Positions 7,159 to 14,989 of a DNA stretch of 48,862 nt are shown here, one piece after another. Position 1 is the first letter of the stretch; every line of letters starts with the position of its first letter. The stretch is from Actinobacteria bacterium Ga0077560 (GTDB lineage Bacteria > Actinomycetota > Thermoleophilia > Miltoncostaeales > Miltoncostaeaceae), in contig LNFL01000078.1 of NCBI GenBank assembly GCA_001464275.1, forward strand, positions 1 through 48,862, in the 5' to 3' direction. The notes under the pieces are model-generated. The model saw nothing but the letters and a program-made list of their open reading frames with translations, was not told the DNA's origin and did no database searches. The position numbers were made by a program, and so were the translations under genes.

Positions 7159-7186
7159 CTGCTCTAACCGACTGAGCTACTCCGCC
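7113..7186 (-). tRNA. tRNA-Met (CAT), elongator type
   Basis: Folds as a complete cloverleaf: acceptor GGCGGAG/CTCCGCT (with a G-U first pair), D arm, anticodon stem GCGGA/TCCGC with loop ATCATAA (anticodon CAT), and T arm with GGTTCGAGTCC. CCA is not encoded. Its 3' half is the integration target of the element to its left. Confidence 0.93.
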
Positions 7187-7200
7187 ACGCTCGTGATGAA

Positions 7201-7247
7201 GCCCAGTAATTACCATGGAGGTGCTCTACCAACTGAGCTAACTGGGC
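7201..7247 (-). pseudogene. Truncated tRNA-Thr (GGT) lacking the anticodon 3' stem and T arm
   Basis: Reads GCCCAGT (acceptor 5'), an intact D arm (GCTC...GAGC), anticodon stem CCTCC and loop ATGGTAA (anticodon GGT). It then jumps after only two bases to ACTGGGC, which pairs perfectly with the acceptor 5' strand. About 25-27 bases (anticodon 3' strand, variable loop, whole T arm) are missing. Position between tRNA-Tyr and tRNA-Met matches the Tyr-Thr-Met tRNA order common in Actinomycetota, so this is the remnant of the expected gene. Confidence 0.8.
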
Positions 7248-7344
7248 GCGATGGCCGACGACGTCACTACCGGATCGGCCGCCACCCGCCGGAATATAGC
7301 TGACAGGTGGCGTGTTCCCCGGCCCTCATCAGGGGGCGGGGGAG

Positions 7345-7426
7345 TGGCGGGAGGAGGATTCGAACCTCCGTAGGCGTAGCCGACGATTTTACAGACCGTT
7401 CCCTTTGGCCGCTCGGGCATCCCGCC
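7345..7426 (-). tRNA. tRNA-Tyr (GTA)
   Basis: Class II tRNA with acceptor GGCGGGA/TCCCGCC, anticodon loop CTGTAAA (anticodon GTA), a long variable arm (CGTCGGCTACGCCTACG region) and T loop GGTTCGAATCC. CCA is not encoded. It is transcribed with the broken tRNA-Thr and tRNA-Met. Confidence 0.92.
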
Positions 7427-7485
7427 GCTCAGAGCGACGGGAAGGGTAGCCCACGGCCACCTCCGGCCGCAAGGCGAACGGCGGC

Positions 7486-8211
7486 TCAGTTCAGGTCGTC
7501 CTCGGCCGGTCCGCTGACGGTTTCGAAGCGGTATCCGACGCCGTAGTGGGTCTGCAGGTAGGTGCGGTCGGGGATCGCCTTCGCGAGCTTCTGCCGGACC
7601 TTGCGCACGAACACGTCCACCGAGCGGTCGCCGGGGAGCATCTCGTAGCCCCACACCTCGCGGTACAGGCGGTTGCGCTGCACCGGCTTCCCGCCGGCCC
7701 GGGCGAGGGCGTAGAGCACCTCGAACTCGCGGGGGGTGAGCCCCACCGGGCGGCCGTCGGTGAACGCCTGCACCTGCTCCGGGTCGATCACCAGGCCGTC
7801 GGTCTCGATGGCGCCGCGCCCCTCCGGGCGGCGATGCACCTCCAGGCGGCGCAGATGCGCGCTCACGCGGGCGACCAGCTCCTTCATGGAGAAAGGCTTC
7901 ACCACGTAGTCGTCGGCGCCCAGCTCCAGCCCGTGCACGCGGTCGTACTCGCTGTTACGGGCGGAGCAGACGATCACCGGCACGTGGGCGTCCTGGGCAC
8001 GCAGCTGCTCGGTGAACCGCCAGCCGTCCAGCTGCGGGAGCATGAGATCGAGGATCACCAGGTCGGGCCGCTGCGTGGTGAACAGCCGCATGCCCTGCAC
8101 GCCGTCGGCTGCGGTGAGCACGCGGTAGCCGGCGCGTCCGAGGTGGTAGGCGACCGACTCCGAGATCGCCTCGTCATCCTCGACGACGAGGATGGTCAGG
8201 GGTGTGCCCAT
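7486..8211 (-). CDS. OmpR/PhoB-family response regulator (orphan)
   Basis: 241 residues. The receiver domain has acidic EDDE (about 11-14), phosphoacceptor Asp about 55 (LVILDLMLP) and Lys about 105 (DYVVKPFS). The C-terminal winged helix of OmpR type carries GLTPREFEVLYALA and RSVDVFVRKVRQKL, ending THYGVGYRF. It should bind DNA when phosphorylated. No histidine kinase is adjacent: downstream are tRNAs, and the divergent neighbour is a Ser/Thr kinase. The 120-base gap to that kinase holds both promoters, so cross-regulation is possible. Confidence 0.93.
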   Translation of the reverse strand: MGTPLTILVVEDDEAISESVAYHLGRAGYRVLTAADGVQGMRLFTTQRPDLVILDLMLPQLDGWRFTEQLRAQDAHVPVIVCSARNSEYDRVHGLELGADDYVVKPFSMKELVARVSAHLRRLEVHRRPEGRGAIETDGLVIDPEQVQAFTDGRPVGLTPREFEVLYALARAGGKPVQRNRLYREVWGYEMLPGDRSVDVFVRKVRQKLAKAIPDRTYLQTHYGVGYRFETVSGPAEDDLN

Positions 8212-8334
8212 CGCGGCCGAGTCTAGCGCCCGTCCGCGCCCGGCCCCGACTGACGGATGGGGACGCGGGCCCGCCCCGCGGCTATCCTCCGGCCAGATGG
8301 CGGGGTGGACTCAGCGGGGCGGCGAGGCGGCGCC

Positions 8335-9825
8335 GTGAGCAGCACGTCGGCTCCCGGCCGGTACATCACCGATCGCCAGATCGGGCGCGGCGGCATGGCC
8401 ACCGTCTGGAAGGCGCACGACACCGTGCTGGAGCGGGATGTCGCCCTCAAGCGCCTGCGCCCCGCGCTGCTGGACGACCACGAGATCGCCGAGCGCTTCC
8501 GGCGCGAGGCGGAGTCGGTGGCCGGCCTGTCCCACCCGGGCATCGTGCGGATGCTCGACCGCGGCGAGGACGCGGAGGGCCCGTTCCTGGTGATGGAGCT
8601 GGTGGAGGGCGAGGACCTGAAGGCCCGCATCAAGCGGGAGGGCGCGCTGCCGCCCGAGGACGCCCGCCGCATCTGCGCCCAGGTGGCCCGCGCCCTGGAG
8701 TACGCCCACGCCCGCGGCCTGGTGCACCGCGACATCAAGTCCCAGAACGTGCTGCTCGATGCCGACGGCAACGCCAAGCTCACCGACTTCGGGATCGCCC
8801 GGCTCATGGAGGGGCCCTCCGACTCGGGCCTCACCAAGACCGGGATGATGGTGGGCAGTAGCGACTACCTCGCCCCCGAGCAGGCCGAGGGCCGCGCGGT
8901 GGACGGCCGCACCGACATCTACGCCCTCGGGATCGTGCTGTGGGAGTGCCTCACCGGGAAGCTCCCCTTCCCGGGCGAGAGCTTCGTGAGCGTCGCGATG
9001 AGGCACGTCACCGACGCCCTCCCCGACCCGCGCTCGGCGGCGGCCGGCATCCCGGCCCAGCTGGCCGCCTGCACGATGCGGGCGGCGGCCAAGCGTCCCG
9101 AGCAGCGGTTCCAGAGCGCCGGCTCGTTCGCCCAGGCGCTCGAGGAGCCGGGCGGCGGGGATACCGCCAACCTGCCCCCGGTGGACGATCCCTGGCATCG
9201 CGACCAGGACGCCACCGGCCGGGCGCCGCTGCGGGGTACGCGCCGCCGGCCACGCCGGCGCCTGGCGGCCCTCGCCGGGCTCATCGCCGCCGCGGTGGTC
9301 GCCACCGGCGGGTACCTGGCGCTGACGGCCCTGGACGGGGACGGTGGCAGCACGCCCACCCCGGTCATCACCTCCCTGCCCATCACACTCGACGACTACG
9401 ACCCCCAGGGCGACGGCGCCGAGCAGCCCGACCTGGTCCCGCGGGCCTCCGACGGCATCCCCGACACCGCCTGGACCACCGAGCTGTACGAGGACGTCCC
9501 GGAGTTCGGCGGCTTCAGCAAGTCCGGCGTGGGCCTGCTGCTCACCGCGCCGCGCGACTCCCGGCCCACCGAGATCGACATCACCTCCACCACGCCCGGC
9601 GCGAACTTCGAGATCCGCACCGAGGACGACCTCGACCCGGGCACGCCACCCATCACATCGGGCACGTTCGACGGCACCGCCCAGAAGATCGCCCTCCCGG
9701 ACGGGATGCCCCCGCGGCTGGTCATCTGGATCACCCGGCTCGCCCAGAACCCCGTCGACGGGAGCAGGTTCTGGGCCGGCATCGGGGAGGTCTCGGTACG
9801 CGGGGTGGCGAACACCGCTTCGTGA
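8335..9825 (+). CDS. Membrane Ser/Thr protein kinase with an extracellular discoidin-like domain
   Basis: 496 residues from the GTG at 8335, which places the kinase domain directly at the N-terminus. Motifs: glycine loop IGRGGMATV, VALKRL (ATP Lys), HRDIKSQN (catalytic loop), DFG, APEQ. A juxtamembrane Arg-rich linker, one membrane helix (about 310-333) and about 160 extracellular residues follow. The outer part (DDYDPQG, DGIPDTAWTTELY, GVGLLL) resembles the F5/8-like sensor domain seen at the end of mycobacterial MviN-type proteins. Its stop overlaps the next gene by GTGA, so kinase and recombinases are co-translated. Confidence 0.92.
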   Translation: MSSTSAPGRYITDRQIGRGGMATVWKAHDTVLERDVALKRLRPALLDDHEIAERFRREAESVAGLSHPGIVRMLDRGEDAEGPFLVMELVEGEDLKARIKREGALPPEDARRICAQVARALEYAHARGLVHRDIKSQNVLLDADGNAKLTDFGIARLMEGPSDSGLTKTGMMVGSSDYLAPEQAEGRAVDGRTDIYALGIVLWECLTGKLPFPGESFVSVAMRHVTDALPDPRSAAAGIPAQLAACTMRAAAKRPEQRFQSAGSFAQALEEPGGGDTANLPPVDDPWHRDQDATGRAPLRGTRRRPRRRLAALAGLIAAAVVATGGYLALTALDGDGGSTPTPVITSLPITLDDYDPQGDGAEQPDLVPRASDGIPDTAWTTELYEDVPEFGGFSKSGVGLLLTAPRDSRPTEIDITSTTPGANFEIRTEDDLDPGTPPITSGTFDGTAQKIALPDGMPPRLVIWITRLAQNPVDGSRFWAGIGEVSVRGVANTAS

Positions 9826-10748
9826 GCGACTGGCACACCTCCCTGGCGGACCTGGAAGCGCGGCTGGCGCGGCAGGGCTCGCGGGGGGCGGTGCTGTCGG
9901 ACCGCACCCGCCGCGCGTACCTGAAGGACGCCCGCATGCTGGCGGGATGGCTGGAGGCCCACGGTGTCGCCGGGCCGGAGCGCGTGACGCCGTCGGCGCT
10001 GAGCGCCGCGCTGCGCGGCCTGGGGTGGGCGGCCTCCACCCGTGCCCGCGCCCTCACCGCGGCGCGTGAGTGGCTGGGGCCGCTGTTCCCGCCGGGGCGC
10101 TGCCCGGCCGACCGCGTGGAGCGCCCCCGGGTGACGCCGCCGCTGGTGCCGCGCCTGTCCCAGGACGACGCCCGGGACCTGGTGGAGACCGTGGCCCACC
10201 GCGCCGACGCCGACGGCACCCGCGGCGCCCTGGGCCTGCGCGACCGGGCGATGGTGGAGCTGCTGTACGGCAGCGGCCTGCGCCGCCAGGAGGTGTGCGA
10301 CCTGGTGCTGGCCGGCCTGGACTTCGAACACGAGACGGTGCGTTTGGTGGGCAAGGGCGGCAGGGCCCGCACCGTGCCGCTCACCGAGCCGGCCATCGCC
10401 GCCCTGCGCGACTGGCTGGCCCAGGGCCGCCCGGCGCTGGTGGACCCGGACGCCCGCGCCGTGGACAACGTCTTCCTGTCGCGCACGGGTCGGCCACTGG
10501 ACGGCAGCGCCGTCTACCGGGCCGTGGCCCCCGTGTTGCGCGACATGGGCCGGGCCGGCGGCCCCCACCTGCTGCGCCACGCCGCCGCCACGCACCTGCT
10601 GGAGGGCCCGCCCGGCGGGGAGGGCGCCCACCTGCGCGTGGTGCAGGAGGTGCTGGGCCACGCGAGCCTGGCCACCACCCAGCGCTACACCGGCGTGACC
10701 ACCCGCGACATCCAGCGGCAGCTGCGCCGCGGCCACCCCCGCGGATGA
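9822..10748 (+). CDS. Xer-type tyrosine recombinase, first of a tandem pair
   Basis: 308 residues, close to the roughly 300 of XerC/XerD. Catalytic set complete: GSGLRRQEV (Arg I), GKGGRARTVPL (beta-hairpin Lys), HLLRHAAATHLL (His/Arg II), LGHASLATTQRYTG (His, Tyr). The N-terminal part is a core-binding four-helix domain (DRTRRAYLKDARMLAGWLEA). Start fixed by the GTGA overlap with the kinase. The lack of an arm-binding domain and the linkage to core genes argue for chromosome dimer resolution rather than a mobile integrase. Confidence 0.88.
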   Translation: MSDWHTSLADLEARLARQGSRGAVLSDRTRRAYLKDARMLAGWLEAHGVAGPERVTPSALSAALRGLGWAASTRARALTAAREWLGPLFPPGRCPADRVERPRVTPPLVPRLSQDDARDLVETVAHRADADGTRGALGLRDRAMVELLYGSGLRRQEVCDLVLAGLDFEHETVRLVGKGGRARTVPLTEPAIAALRDWLAQGRPALVDPDARAVDNVFLSRTGRPLDGSAVYRAVAPVLRDMGRAGGPHLLRHAAATHLLEGPPGGEGAHLRVVQEVLGHASLATTQRYTGVTTRDIQRQLRRGHPRG

Positions 10749-11767
10749 GCGTCGACGCCGACGCCCTTCGCACGCTGATGGCGGGCTTCCTGGCCGGCCG
10801 TGCCTCGCCCGGCACCCGGGACGCCTACCGCCGCGACCTGGGGCACCTGGCCGAGGCGCTCGGCGTCCCGGAGGCCGTGCCCGACGACGACCAGGTGTCC
10901 GGCGCCTTCGGGGTGGAGGACGACCCCGCCGTGCGCGAGGCCGCCCGCGCCCTGGCCGCGCTGGACCCCGAGTGGTGGCGCGACTGGCGCGACGGCCTGG
11001 AGGGCAGCCCCGCCACCCGCCGGCGCCGCGTGGCGGCCGTGCGCGCGTTCTGCCGCTGGTGGTCGCGGGTGCTGGACATGGAGAACCCCGTGCGCGACCT
11101 GCGTCCGCCCGGCGGTGTGGTGCGCCGCGGCCGGCCCGGGCAGGAGGTGGTGGCGCTCGCGCCGGCCGCCACCCGTCGGCTGTGCGAGGCCGCCCGCCGC
11201 CCCGGGCCCCTGGGCGCGCGCGACGCCGCCCTGGTGGAGGTGCTCTACGGGTGCGGCCTGCGGGCAAGCGAGGCATCCTCGCTGGACGTCTCGGCCTGCC
11301 ACCTGGACGACGCGGAGGACCCGTACGTGGTGGTCACCGGCAAGGGATCGAAGGTGCGCGCGGTCGCCGTCCCCGCCGCCGCCCGGGACGCCCTGGTGGC
11401 CTACCTGCGCGTGGGCCGCCCGCAGCTGCGCGCGACCTCGGCCCTGGGCGCACGGGGCGATGCGGACGCCGTGTTCCTCTCCAACCGCGGCCGGCGCCTC
11501 GGACGGGCCGACATCTGGCGCATCGTCACGAGGGCGGCGTCACGGGCCGGGCTCACCGACGACGGCGGGCGGGTCTTCCCCCACGCGCTGCGCCACAGCT
11601 GCGGAACGCACCTCATCCAGGCCGGCGTGGACATCCGGTACGTGCAGGCCCATCTGGGTCACGCCTCCCCGGTGACCACCGAGGTCTACACGCACGTCAC
11701 CGCCGCCCACCTGCGCGCCGACTTCGACCGCGCCCACCCGCGGGCCAGGACGTCAGCGAAGGGCTGA
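10745..11767 (+). CDS. Xer-type tyrosine recombinase, second of a tandem pair
   Basis: 340 residues, coupled to the preceding recombinase by an ATGA overlap. Catalytic residues: GCGLRASEA, VTGKGSKVRAVAV, HALRHSCGTHLIQAG, LGHASPVTTEVYTHV. The N-terminal domain contains an extra helical insert (DDDQVSGAFGVEDDPAV region). The two recombinases are clearly different proteins, consistent with a heteromeric XerC/XerD-like pair. The 3' end overlaps the convergent lipoprotein gene by 15 bases. Confidence 0.88.
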   Translation: MSVDADALRTLMAGFLAGRASPGTRDAYRRDLGHLAEALGVPEAVPDDDQVSGAFGVEDDPAVREAARALAALDPEWWRDWRDGLEGSPATRRRRVAAVRAFCRWWSRVLDMENPVRDLRPPGGVVRRGRPGQEVVALAPAATRRLCEAARRPGPLGARDAALVEVLYGCGLRASEASSLDVSACHLDDAEDPYVVVTGKGSKVRAVAVPAAARDALVAYLRVGRPQLRATSALGARGDADAVFLSNRGRRLGRADIWRIVTRAASRAGLTDDGGRVFPHALRHSCGTHLIQAGVDIRYVQAHLGHASPVTTEVYTHVTAAHLRADFDRAHPRARTSAKG

Positions 11768-12574
11768 GCAGGGGCTGGCGGCGCCGGCGAACCCGGCGCG
11801 CAGCACCGGCCGGGCGATCCGGAAGGCGGTGACCGTGGTGGAGGCCGGGTCGGCGCCGCCCACCACCTGCCGCTCCGCGTCGCGCAGCGTGCGCGTGGCG
11901 GCCACCGCGGCGGCCCGCACCGCCGCCGCGCCGGGCTCGGGGCGGCCGGCCAGGTCGCGGCGGATGTCGGTGAGCACGTCCACGGAGCGCCGCAGCTGGG
12001 TGGTGGCGGCGCCCTCGTCCACGGCGACGGCGGTGGGGCCGTAGGCCTCGCGGATGCGGGTGCAGGCGCGCGTGAGCACCGCCGGCAGCGGCTCGGAGCG
12101 CACGCCCTGGGCGGCGTCGGCGAAGGTGGTGAACGCCGCCCGTCCCAGGGCGTCGGCGGCGCACTCCGGCAGGCCCAGGGTGGTGGCCGCGGCGTCGATG
12201 CGCTCGTAGACCACGGCGGTGTCGCGCACCACGCGCTCGCGCCCGCCGGTGCCGGTGCCGCGGATGGACGCCTCCACGTCGGCGAAGCCCACCGCCGCCG
12301 CGGCCACGCCGTTGCGCAGGTTCGCCGCCGCCGCGGCGTCGCCGGGCGCATCCAGGTCGTCCAGCGCGGCGGCCAGCTCCCGCAGCTCGCCCGATGCCGC
12401 GCCCGCGGCGAGCCCCAGGCGGTCGGGCGTGCCGATCAGCGGCAGCGCCCCCACGCGCAGCTGGGTCTCGCGGCAGCGCTCACGCCAGGCGTCCCGCGGA
12501 TCACCGCCGCCGCCGCAGCCGGCCAGCAGCATCACGGCCAGCAGCGCGCCGGCCAGCCCCGTGCGCCCGGTCAC
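11753..12574 (-). CDS. Putative lipoprotein, last gene of the cell-wall operon
   Basis: 273 residues. Signal peptide with lipobox GALLAVMLLAGCGGGG. The mature part is Ala-rich and helical with a few Cys; no family recognised. The GTG start overlaps the stop of the upstream membrane-protein gene (GTGA). The long open frame continues upstream in the same phase, but it is out of frame with the real genes there. It is probably exported and acts at the envelope, in line with its operon, but this is inference. Confidence 0.8.
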   Translation of the reverse strand: MTGRTGLAGALLAVMLLAGCGGGGDPRDAWRERCRETQLRVGALPLIGTPDRLGLAAGAASGELRELAAALDDLDAPGDAAAAANLRNGVAAAAVGFADVEASIRGTGTGGRERVVRDTAVVYERIDAAATTLGLPECAADALGRAAFTTFADAAQGVRSEPLPAVLTRACTRIREAYGPTAVAVDEGAATTQLRRSVDVLTDIRRDLAGRPEPGAAAVRAAAVAATRTLRDAERQVVGGADPASTTVTAFRIARPVLRAGFAGAASPCSALR

Positions 12575-13287
12575 CCGTCCGGGGACGGCGAGGCGACGAA
12601 GATGCCGATGGTCATGAACAGGCCCCACAGCGACAGCCACACGATCCCCAGCACCAGCCCGGCGACGGCCATGCCGCGTCCCGTCCGGTGCCCATTGGAC
12701 ATGCCGATCTGACCCATGGCGAGGTTTGCGAAGCCCACCGCCAGCGCGGCGGCGGGAATGGCGAGGACCGCGCAGATCCCGAGCACCAGCGCGGCGGTGG
12801 CGTGGCCGGAGGTCTGCGGGCCGGTGAGGGCGTTGCCCTCCTCGTCGAGCGGCACGCGCGGCGGCGTGGCCAGTCCCCGGCTGCCCACAAGCGCCAGCAC
12901 CAACCCCACCACGGCGATCCCGAACGCGATCGCCAGGATGGCGCCCGCCCGGCCCAGGGCCAGGTCGGCCTCCGCCTCGAAGTCGGTGGACGATCTGGCG
13001 ATGATCACCATGAGCGCCTCGGTGGTGGCCAGCACGCACAGCAGGCCCAGCCCGGCGATCTTCGCCCACAGCTGCGGGACCGACAGGGCGACCGCCAGCA
13101 GCACCACGGCGATGATGAACACCACGACCACGCCCGCGGGAAGGTCCACGGACACGTCGCCGGTCGCGAAGCCGCTGCCCGGGCCGGTGGCGATGACCCC
13201 GCCGGGGGCGAACATGGCCACCAGGGCCGAGATGACGCCGAGGCCGAAACCGGCGGTGAGCAGTGGCTGGCGGAGGAGGTGGTTCAC
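12571..13287 (-). CDS. Six-helix membrane protein with a DUF4190-like end
   Basis: 238 residues from the GTG at 13285-13287. About six hydrophobic helices. The last two, joined by a short loop with FANLAMGQIGMSNGHRTGRG, have the DUF4190 layout. No enzymatic motif is visible. It lies 11 bases after the phosphodiesterase gene and overlaps the lipoprotein gene. The start is uncertain because the frame is open upstream into the phosphodiesterase gene; a TTG six codons earlier is an alternative. Confidence 0.8.
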   Translation of the reverse strand: MNHLLRQPLLTAGFGLGVISALVAMFAPGGVIATGPGSGFATGDVSVDLPAGVVVVFIIAVVLLAVALSVPQLWAKIAGLGLLCVLATTEALMVIIARSSTDFEAEADLALGRAGAILAIAFGIAVVGLVLALVGSRGLATPPRVPLDEEGNALTGPQTSGHATAALVLGICAVLAIPAAALAVGFANLAMGQIGMSNGHRTGRGMAVAGLVLGIVWLSLWGLFMTIGIFVASPSPDG

Positions 13288-13298
13288 GCGACCGGCAT

Positions 13299-13964
13299 TC
13301 AAGCAGCCGACGGGCCGGACCGCATGCGGATGTGGCGTGGCCGCAGACCGGAGGACCCCACCTCCATGATCGCGACGGTGGGTTCCATGGCCTCCGGATC
13401 CAGTTGCCGGCGGAACCGGCGCACCACCACGTCCGCGATCCCCGGGGCACCGGCGCGCGGCGCGCGGCCCCCCTCCAGGCTCCCCCAGGGGCACACCGCG
13501 CCGGGCGACACGAACAGCGTGCTGCCCACGCGGTCGGCGAGCGGGATGTGCCAGTGGCCGTAGACCACGGCGTCCACGGCGCCCAGCCGCCGCAGCAGGC
13601 GCGGATGCAGCTGCGAGTGCCAGTCGTAGGGGCCCAGCGCCGCCTGCCGGAGCACCGTGCCGGTGTCCCAGGCCTTCCCGAGGCCACCGTGGATGAGGCC
13701 GATGCGCCACCCCGCGACCGTCGCCACCACCGACCGCGGGAGATGCTCGCAACCCACGTCGTGGTCGCCGCGCACCGCCACCACGGGGGCCACCACCTCC
13801 AGCCGGTCGAGCACCCACGGATGCGACAGGTCCCCGGCATGGAGGATCAGGTCGCAGCCCTCCAGCACGCGCGGCACCCAGTCCGGCAGCTCGTCCAGGA
13901 ACTCGCCGACATGGGTGTCGGCCACCAGCCCCACCCGGAGGGTGCGGGCCGCGCCGGTGATCAC
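13299..13964 (-). CDS. Metallophosphoesterase (YfcE/MJ0936-like phosphodiesterase)
   Basis: 221 residues with the calcineurin-like metal-binding set: VADTHVGE (D-x-H), HAGDLSH, RGDHD (GNHD motif), LIHGG and YGHWHIP (GHTH motif). Proteins of this size hydrolyse phosphodiesters with two bound metal ions; the substrate is unknown. The ATG overlaps the ddl stop by ATGA, so it is co-expressed with D-Ala-D-Ala ligase. A cell-wall or nucleotide-signal substrate is a reasonable guess only. Confidence 0.88.
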   Translation of the reverse strand: MITGAARTLRVGLVADTHVGEFLDELPDWVPRVLEGCDLILHAGDLSHPWVLDRLEVVAPVVAVRGDHDVGCEHLPRSVVATVAGWRIGLIHGGLGKAWDTGTVLRQAALGPYDWHSQLHPRLLRRLGAVDAVVYGHWHIPLADRVGSTLFVSPGAVCPWGSLEGGRAPRAGAPGIADVVVRRFRRQLDPEAMEPTVAIMEVGSSGLRPRHIRMRSGPSAA

Positions 13965-14989
13965 CGGCGCAGCCGGGCGGTCCGCTCCGCGCGGGCCACC
14001 GCGAGATCCACCAGGCGCGTCACCAGCTCCGAGTACCCCACCCCAGCGGCGCCCATCAGCGACGGGTACGCGCTGGTGGGCGTGAAGCCCGGGATGGTGT
14101 TGAGCTCCGACACCAGCACCTCGCCGTCATCGGTGACGAAGAAGTCGATGCGTCCCATGCCCTCGCAGCCCACCGCCCGGTAGGCGCGCTCGGCGAGCTC
14201 CCGCGCCCGCTCGGCGACCGGGGGCGGCAGGTCGGCGGGGATCTGCAGGCTCGCCAGACCGGCCTGGTACTTGGTCTCGTAGTCGTACCACTCGGCGTCG
14301 TAGCTGATCTGCCCCGGCGGGGAGACCACCAGCTCGTGGTCTCCCAGCACGCCGACCTCGACCTCTTTGCCGCGCACGCCGCGCTCCACCAGGATGCGCT
14401 CGTCGTGCTCGAGGGCCAGGCGGATGGCGTCGTCCAGATCCTCGGCCGAGGTGACGCGGCTGATGCCCACGCTGGACCCCAGCCGGGCGGGTTTCACGAA
14501 CACCGTGTCGCCCAGGCCGGCGGCGGCCCGCCGGATGGCGTCCGGGTCATCGGCCCACTCGCCGGCGGTCACCACCACTGCGTCGGCCACCGGGATGCCC
14601 GCCTGGTGGGCCAGGTGCTTGAACAGCGCCTTGTCCATGGCGATGGCCGACGCGGCCACGCCGGCGCCCACGCACGGCAGGCCCGCCATGTCGCAGAGGC
14701 CCTGCACGGTGCCGTCCTCGCCGAACGGGCCGTGCAGCACCGGGAACACCACGTCCACGGGCTCGGGTGCGCCGCCCTCCAGCGGCACCAGCACGCCGCG
14801 GCCGTCCGGGCCCGGGCACAGCGCCACCCCGCGGCCCTCGCGGGTCCAGGCGCCGTCGCGGTCGATGAGCACCGGCACCACCTCGTGCCGCTCCGGGTCG
14901 AGGGCGTTCATCACGCTGCGCGCGGAAGACAGGGAGACGTCGTGCTCGCTGCTGCGGCCCCCCATGAGGACCAGGACGCGGCGCCTCAC
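13961..14989 (-). CDS. ddl: D-alanine--D-alanine ligase
   Basis: 342 residues, normal length. ATP-grasp motifs: GGRSSEHDVSLSS near the N-terminus, LHGPFGEDGTVQG, KPARLGSSVGIS, ETKYQAG, and VSELNTIPGFTPTS at the metal site. It makes the D-Ala-D-Ala dipeptide for peptidoglycan in the cytoplasm, using ATP. The GTG start overlaps the pknB stop (GTGA). Placement directly behind pknB is unusual compared with mycobacteria and puts precursor supply in the same transcript as the PASTA kinase. Confidence 0.95.
   Translation of the reverse strand: MRRRVLVLMGGRSSEHDVSLSSARSVMNALDPERHEVVPVLIDRDGAWTREGRGVALCPGPDGRGVLVPLEGGAPEPVDVVFPVLHGPFGEDGTVQGLCDMAGLPCVGAGVAASAIAMDKALFKHLAHQAGIPVADAVVVTAGEWADDPDAIRRAAAGLGDTVFVKPARLGSSVGISRVTSAEDLDDAIRLALEHDERILVERGVRGKEVEVGVLGDHELVVSPPGQISYDAEWYDYETKYQAGLASLQIPADLPPPVAERARELAERAYRAVGCEGMGRIDFFVTDDGEVLVSELNTIPGFTPTSAYPSLMGAAGVGYSELVTRLVDLAVARAERTARLRR

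Noticed and set aside
7113..7186. tRNA-Ile2 (CAT) instead of tRNA-Met
   Set aside because: The body (GGCGGAG acceptor, loop ATCATAA, Tyr-Thr-Met gene order) fits elongator tRNA-Met; the modified Ile type cannot be excluded by sequence alone but is less likely.
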